The notes under the pieces are model-generated. The model was given only the letters and a program-made list of their open reading frames with translations. It ran no database searches and had not been told where the DNA came from. The position numbers and the translations under genes were made by a program. 64,000 bases of DNA from Croceibacterium segetis. Lineage in GTDB: Bacteria; Pseudomonadota; Alphaproteobacteria; Sphingomonadales; Sphingomonadaceae. The stretch lies in the NCBI RefSeq assembly GCF_011320115.1, contig NZ_JAANOZ010000009.1, positions 81,383 through 145,382 on the forward strand, given 5' to 3'. Positions 60,483-64,000 of the stretch are shown one piece after another (position 1 is the first letter of the stretch; every line of letters starts with the position of its first letter).

Positions 60483-60995
60483 CTAGGAGAGGACCCAATA
60501 AGCGAACGCACCTAGCAGCACCCAAGCGAGAACGGCGAGGCCAAGCATGATGGCCAGTTTGGTCCTGGGTGACAGCTCGCCAAGGCCAACGACAGGCGGT
60601 GTGCTCAACTGCTCTGCATGAACTGGCGCAGCTTTAGGGACTTGCAATGACGTATCGGGCAGGAGCGAGGGGAAGGTCCCGCTCAGTCGCGCCGCGCTCA
60701 CGCCCGCAGTCGACAGCGGATCATCAAACTTGCAGCCGAGCAGTTGATCACTTGTCCACATGACCCGCGCGGATCTGAGTCCGATATGCGGCAGATCCAC
60801 TTCGACGACATCTCCGATGGCCAAGCTTGCGCTCGTCTCAAGCAAGATCCCGGACTCGGAGATGTTATGAACTGTAGTTCCGTGCGACAAAGAACCGGAG
60901 GTCCGAGTGCCAACTTCGAGATGCAAACTGTGGCGAATGCGTCCTCGTGCATCTCTGGACGTTTCAATAAAGGCCTTGTGCGCTTCGAGGGCCAT
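60483..60995 (-). CDS. PilZ-domain protein with C-terminal membrane anchor
   Basis: 170 residues. The PilZ start is RDARGRIRHSLHLEV followed by TTVHNISESGILLETS, which matches RxxxR...[DN]xSxxG of c-di-GMP binders with partial conservation (NISESG). VEVDLPHIGLRSARVMWTSDQLLGCKFDDP completes the barrel. A single transmembrane helix (IMLGLAVLAWVLLGAFAYW) ends the protein. It may sense c-di-GMP or only share the fold, as the Arg motif is weak. Confidence 0.75.
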   Translation of the reverse strand: MALEAHKAFIETSRDARGRIRHSLHLEVGTRTSGSLSHGTTVHNISESGILLETSASLAIGDVVEVDLPHIGLRSARVMWTSDQLLGCKFDDPLSTAGVSAARLSGTFPSLLPDTSLQVPKAAPVHAEQLSTPPVVGLGELSPRTKLAIMLGLAVLAWVLLGAFAYWVLS

Positions 60996-61244
60996 GGGGA
61001 GCTCCCTTCCAGGCTCCTTCGTGCTGGCACATGGTTAAGGACTGCTAAACGGCCACGTCCGGGGGCTACTCTCGTCTGCTGCTGGACCGCCATCGGCGGC
61101 TTGCGGGCGCAAATTGGCCGCTCGGTTCGTCCGGGCTGAATGTTCGGGATGGTCGAAAGCAGACATTCGCTGATCCTGCGCTTGACCACACTTGAATAAG
61201 TACTAGCTCCGAAGCAAGGGTCGACCGGTCGAGAGGAGACAAGC

Positions 61245-61682
61245 ATGGCGGAGCGAATTCAAACCAACGACAACTTGATCGCCATGACCTCCGACATTGT
61301 TGCGGCTCATGTGAGCAACAATAAGGTTCCGATCGCTGACGTGTCCTCCTTGATCGCCAGTATATACGAGACGCTGTCGGGTCTCGGCGGCACAGGACCA
61401 ATCCCCGAAGCGCGGCCCGATCCCGCGGTGTCCGTCCGTTCGTCGATCAAGCGCGACCACATCGTCTGCCTGGAAGACGGCAAGAAGATGAAGATGCTCA
61501 AGCGTCACCTGATGACCGATCACGGTCTGACGCCCGACGAATATCGCGCCCGCTGGGGTCTCGCCTCGGACTACCCGATGGTCGCCCCCGATTACGCCGA
61601 CAAGCGCCGCGAGCTTGCCATGAAGATTGGCCTCGGCCGAAAGCCGGGCCAGCGCCGCGGCCGGCGGAAGAAAGGCAACTAA
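61245..61682 (+). CDS. MucR/Ros-family zinc-finger transcriptional regulator
   Basis: 145 residues. The Ros/MucR zinc finger is HIVCLEDGKKMKMLKRHLMTDHG (one Cys and His pair visible; the second Cys position is Asp-like), followed by the family signature LTPDEYRARWGLASDYPMVAPDY and a basic RGRRKKGN tail. Members repress or activate exopolysaccharide, motility and cell-cycle genes by binding AT-rich DNA. GAGAGGAG precedes the ATG. The gene is alone; it is the only classical transcription factor in the window. Confidence 0.87.
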   Translation: MAERIQTNDNLIAMTSDIVAAHVSNNKVPIADVSSLIASIYETLSGLGGTGPIPEARPDPAVSVRSSIKRDHIVCLEDGKKMKMLKRHLMTDHGLTPDEYRARWGLASDYPMVAPDYADKRRELAMKIGLGRKPGQRRGRRKKGN

Positions 61683-61695
61683 TCGCCGCCACTGA

Positions 61696-61726
61696 ACGTC
61701 TGCAATGGGTGGAAAGCGGACGTTAC
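61696..61726. repeat. dispersed intergenic repeat, short copy A
   Basis: Contains GTCTGCAATGGGT joined directly to GGAAAGCGGACGTT. These are the two ends of the longer copies at 62711 and 63839 in inverted orientation, with the middle missing. Confidence 0.6.
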
Positions 61727-61769
61727 GAACACTACCGTTCTGGACGGTCGTTCAGGAGGGCCAAGGCGA

Positions 61770-62219
61770 ATGGCGGTAGACGCTGGCATTCAAAAGAAGC
61801 TGGACGCCGACACCGCATGGGGTGGCGCGCTCGCGACAGTCACGGCACTTTGCGTCGGTTATCTCACCGATGGTGTTAGGCTGTCATTGCCAATCTGGGG
61901 CTTGCTGAGCCTCGGGGTAATCATCGTTTGGGCCTGCCTCGTCGTAATTGGCCGCGTGGCTTTCGCTCGTCGCAGAGGAGAAGAACTGCGAGGTTCACCG
62001 GTGCTTTTGCATTGGGTTGGCGCCCGCCTCGCGCTCGCTGTCGCCGCTTGGGCGCTATTCATTGGTTGGCTTGTCGCCCTTCCGTTTGGCAAGCCATGGT
62101 CGGGCATAACGGGACGCGCACTCCTGTTCATCATTGCAGTCTCCGCCATCAATCGTCTGGTTGGTCACGCAACCATCAACTCCGCCATTCTTCTCGCTCG
62201 ACTTCGCCGGTTCCGCTGA
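61770..62219 (+). CDS. hypothetical membrane protein
   Basis: 149 residues with four hydrophobic helices (approximately 17-35, 40-62, 82-103 and 112-130) and a basic C-terminus (LARLRRFR). AGGAGGG precedes ATG 61770. No functional motif is recognised. It stands between two copies of the dispersed intergenic repeat. Confidence 0.6.
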   Translation: MAVDAGIQKKLDADTAWGGALATVTALCVGYLTDGVRLSLPIWGLLSLGVIIVWACLVVIGRVAFARRRGEELRGSPVLLHWVGARLALAVAAWALFIGWLVALPFGKPWSGITGRALLFIIAVSAINRLVGHATINSAILLARLRRFR

Positions 62220-62230
62220 CCGCTACGCCA

Positions 62231-62283
62231 ATGTCCGCAATGGATCGTTTGCTGACGGTCTGTTTTCGACCCATTCCCGACAT
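62231..62283. repeat. dispersed intergenic repeat, copy B
   Basis: Starts ATGTCCGCAATGGATCGTTT and GCTGAC; this is the reverse complement of part of copy D with three or so changes. It lies between two small membrane-protein genes. Confidence 0.6.
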
Positions 62284-62358
62284 TCCGTCGCCGCCCGTTG
62301 CGAGGGCCGTCTTCGTTGATTAAGTTGCAGCAACGTCTGTTGGGGGTGAACACGATTG

Positions 62359-62709
62359 ATGACCACCTACCGTAAGAACTTCGTCGGCTTTACGCTGGTG
62401 TCGATAATCGTGGTCGTATGCTTCGAACTATGCTTGGCTCTCGGAGCTGATGCCAGGGCCGCCATCATTTTAGCGGCCACCCTATGCGGCTTGGCGGTTT
62501 TGATTGAGCACATCCGCGGAAGCTCATTATTCCGGAAGATGGGTCTCCCTGCCTTAGTCTTCTATTCTGGATTGGCGTTAGCCGCAGCGACGGACTTCAT
62601 CGGCGGACCGTTGGGTAGTCTGGGTCTGATCCTTTCTGCGTCGGTTATGTTGGTTGGCGTATTCTTTGTGATTGCTCGGCTCTCGCGCCCGCCGGTCGAC
62701 AGAAGCTAA
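62359..62709 (+). CDS. hypothetical membrane protein
   Basis: 116 residues, four predicted helices (FVGFTLVSIIVVVCFELCLA and others) and short loops. ATG 62359 follows a weak GGGGGTGAAC site; the TTG at 62356 is an alternative. No family is recognised. The gene is surrounded by copies of the intergenic repeat. Confidence 0.55.
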   Translation: MTTYRKNFVGFTLVSIIVVVCFELCLALGADARAAIILAATLCGLAVLIEHIRGSSLFRKMGLPALVFYSGLALAAATDFIGGPLGSLGLILSASVMLVGVFFVIARLSRPPVDRS

Positions 62710-62710
62710 C

Positions 62711-62766
62711 GACGTCCGCTTTCCACCCCTTAGCAGACCAGCCGCACACGACCCATTGCGGACACG
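62711..62766. repeat. dispersed intergenic repeat, copy C
   Basis: Starts ACGTCCGCTTTCCACCCCTT and ends CGACCCATTGCGGAC. Both ends match copy D in the same orientation; the central part differs. Confidence 0.6.
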
Positions 62767-62807
62767 ACCTCAAATGCTAGGGTCGTTATCGTTTGGGGGC
62801 CAGGCGA

Positions 62808-63725
62808 ATGCATTTCCGCCTTTCCAAGACGGCACGAGGCCGGCGCCTGCTTGTCTCGGCGGCCGGGATCGTCATGCTCGCCTCGCTAACGGCGGGGAGC
62901 GCGGCAGTGAAAGATGCTCCACCGCTCGAGCCGAGCGGGCCGTGGGCGATCGACTACGGCGAGCAGAGCTGCCGGCTGATCCGCGACTTTTCAGACGGCA
63001 CCGAGCGCATCACCCTGGCCTTCGAGCGCTTCGCCCCCGGACCGCAGATTCGCCTGGGGGTCGCCGGTCTGAAGCTCTTGCATCCCGACACCACGATCGC
63101 GCGGATTCGCTACGGCGCGCAAGCCCAGTCGCAGACATCCGACGTTTACGAGTCGTGGCTGGCGGATGGACGCGACTCATTCCTCCTGTGGTCCGCGCCG
63201 CTGCTCGTCGAGCCGTTGCCGAAATTTAGCGACAAGGCCGGCAGGAACCCGTTCCGGCCATCGGACGATCCTGAACTGGCGGTGGCCGCCGCCATCGACC
63301 GGCTTCAATTCATCGAGGGGGTCAGCGGCGATCCGGTCATCGAACTGGGGCCGATGGAGGAACCAATCCGTGCGCTGCAGGCCTGCACCGCCGACCTGAT
63401 GAAGCACTGGAACATCGACCCGCAAAGGCTGCGCACGATGTCCCGCCAGGCCACTCCTGCGAAGAGTCCGAGCCTCTGGCTGACTGCGGACGATCTTCGC
63501 GGGTCGCAGCTGCGGCAATACAAGCCCGCACAGTTGAACCTGCGCCTGATCGTCGACGAGCACGGCAAAGTCGCCGCCTGCTATACCGATCTCGACGTGC
63601 CCGACGAGTTCGGCCAGGCGACCTGCGCCGCGATTGTCCGAAGGGCCCGCTTCGAGCCGGCGCTCGATGCCGACGGCAAGCCGATGCGCACGATCTGGGT
63701 CAGCTCAGTGCGCTATCAGGAATAG
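62808..63725 (+). CDS. exported protein with TonB-C-like domain
   Basis: 305 residues; basic start and signal (LLVSAAGIVMLASLTAGSAA). The middle (YGEQSCRLIRDFSDG) carries a Cys and resembles the N-terminal part of uncharacterised sphingomonad secreted proteins. The C-terminal 80 residues (LRLIVDEHGKVAACYTDLDV, then TCAAIVRRARFEPALDADGKP) match the TonB C-terminal pattern of energy-transducer-type domains. It lacks the Pro-rich spacer and N-terminal anchor of true TonB, so it is probably a stand-alone periplasmic version. AGG lies 4 bases before ATG 62808. Confidence 0.65.
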   Translation: MHFRLSKTARGRRLLVSAAGIVMLASLTAGSAAVKDAPPLEPSGPWAIDYGEQSCRLIRDFSDGTERITLAFERFAPGPQIRLGVAGLKLLHPDTTIARIRYGAQAQSQTSDVYESWLADGRDSFLLWSAPLLVEPLPKFSDKAGRNPFRPSDDPELAVAAAIDRLQFIEGVSGDPVIELGPMEEPIRALQACTADLMKHWNIDPQRLRTMSRQATPAKSPSLWLTADDLRGSQLRQYKPAQLNLRLIVDEHGKVAACYTDLDVPDEFGQATCAAIVRRARFEPALDADGKPMRTIWVSSVRYQE

Positions 63726-63838
63726 CGGCGCTCGCGAGGGTTCATCAAGCGACACGCCATCAAGCCACTCGTCTGGTTAGAGCAGCACGCGACGATGGAA
63801 ACCGCCATTATCCGCAGCCAAGCGGGGGGCCAAAGCAA

Positions 63839-63895
63839 CATCCGCTTTCCACTCTTAGGGGCGCGTCAGCAAACGACCCATTGCAGGCATTCCCG
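63839..63895. repeat. dispersed intergenic repeat, copy D
   Basis: Starts CATCCGCTTTCCACTCTTAG and continues with GTCAGCAAACGACCCATTGC. It is in the same orientation as copy C and inverted relative to A and B. Confidence 0.6.
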
Positions 63896-63915
63896 GGAGA
63901 GGTCACAATGCGGAC

Positions 63916-64000
63916 GTGAAGTTCTCCTTTGCCTTCTGCATTGCTCTGCTGGCCTTTACATCGGGATGCGCCGCTCCCGAGATTAGCGGACGGGAAAAAT
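63916..64000 (+). CDS. N-terminal fragment of a putative lipoprotein, cut by window edge
   Basis: From GTG 63916 the frame reads KFSFAFCIALLAFTSGCAAP, a short signal peptide with a lipobox (TSGC) and open to the window end. Only 28 codons are visible. The ribosome-binding site is distant (GAGAGG about 14 bases upstream), so the start is uncertain. Confidence 0.45.
   Translation, partial: MKFSFAFCIALLAFTSGCAAPEISGREK

Noticed and set aside
1..64000. CRISPR array, rRNA operon or replication origin
   Set aside because: No regularly spaced repeats, no rRNA-like sequence and no DnaA-box cluster were noticed on reading the window.

Overview
The window looks like the chromosome of a GC-rich alphaproteobacterium, most likely a member of the Sphingomonadales (Sphingomonas/Novosphingobium-like). 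Grounds: a MucR/Ros-type regulator, a DUF6961-type small protein, the DUF2924 plus serine recombinase pair, a PHA-system family protein, many PQQ dehydrogenases and a dispersed intergenic repeat of a kind I associate with this order. No rRNA, tRNA, CRISPR array or replication origin was seen.

Layout. 1-2.6 kb: housekeeping genes (PHA-system protein, DUF2721 membrane protein, single-domain response regulator, mannose-1-phosphate guanylyltransferase). 2.7-36.98 kb: a large periplasmic oxidation region. It carries six PQQ-dependent dehydrogenases (three soluble glucose/quinate-type, one with an N-terminal and two with a C-terminal cytochrome c domain), five related secreted proteins of unknown function with a WGEPD-type motif, a type B carboxylesterase, two free cytochromes, paired DUF6644 membrane proteins, a DUF6152 protein, three tandem NTF2-like proteins, an SMP-30-like propeller and a duplicated two-domain secreted protein. 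Many genes overlap as ATGA or GTGA, so they form translationally coupled operons. Embedded at 22.2-25.5 kb is a cytoplasmic operon for aldolase, HAD phosphatase, DhaL and DhaK. The whole reads as uptake-independent oxidation of unknown alcohols, aldoses or esters in the periplasm, with electrons passed to c-type cytochromes. No transcription factor and no PQQ biosynthesis gene lies in this region.

37.9-60.5 kb: a less GC-rich accessory island. Its left part holds a ParB-domain DNA methyltransferase with an altered catalytic motif, a DUF5681 protein, a phage terminase large subunit, and a large serine recombinase with its DUF2924 partner, but no capsid or portal genes. Its right part is an anti-phage locus: a cassette that matches the SspABCD single-strand DNA phosphorothioation system (cysteine desulfurase; DUF4007 nickase; large ATPase; PAPS-reductase-like pyrophosphatase). 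It continues into a helicase, a GHKL ATPase and a PLD-family nuclease that are probably the restriction arm (SspFGH-like). Behind sspA lie a four-helix membrane protein, a small methyltransferase and a truncated nuclease-like fragment. An IS6-family element with a second, diverged IS end closes the island.

60.5-64 kb: ordinary chromosome again, with a PilZ protein, a MucR regulator, small membrane proteins, a TonB-C-like secreted protein, a partial lipoprotein and several copies of the intergenic repeat.

Limits: all family assignments come from reading motifs in the translated sequence; no searches were run. Start codons were chosen from ribosome-binding sites and gene overlaps and are uncertain where stated.
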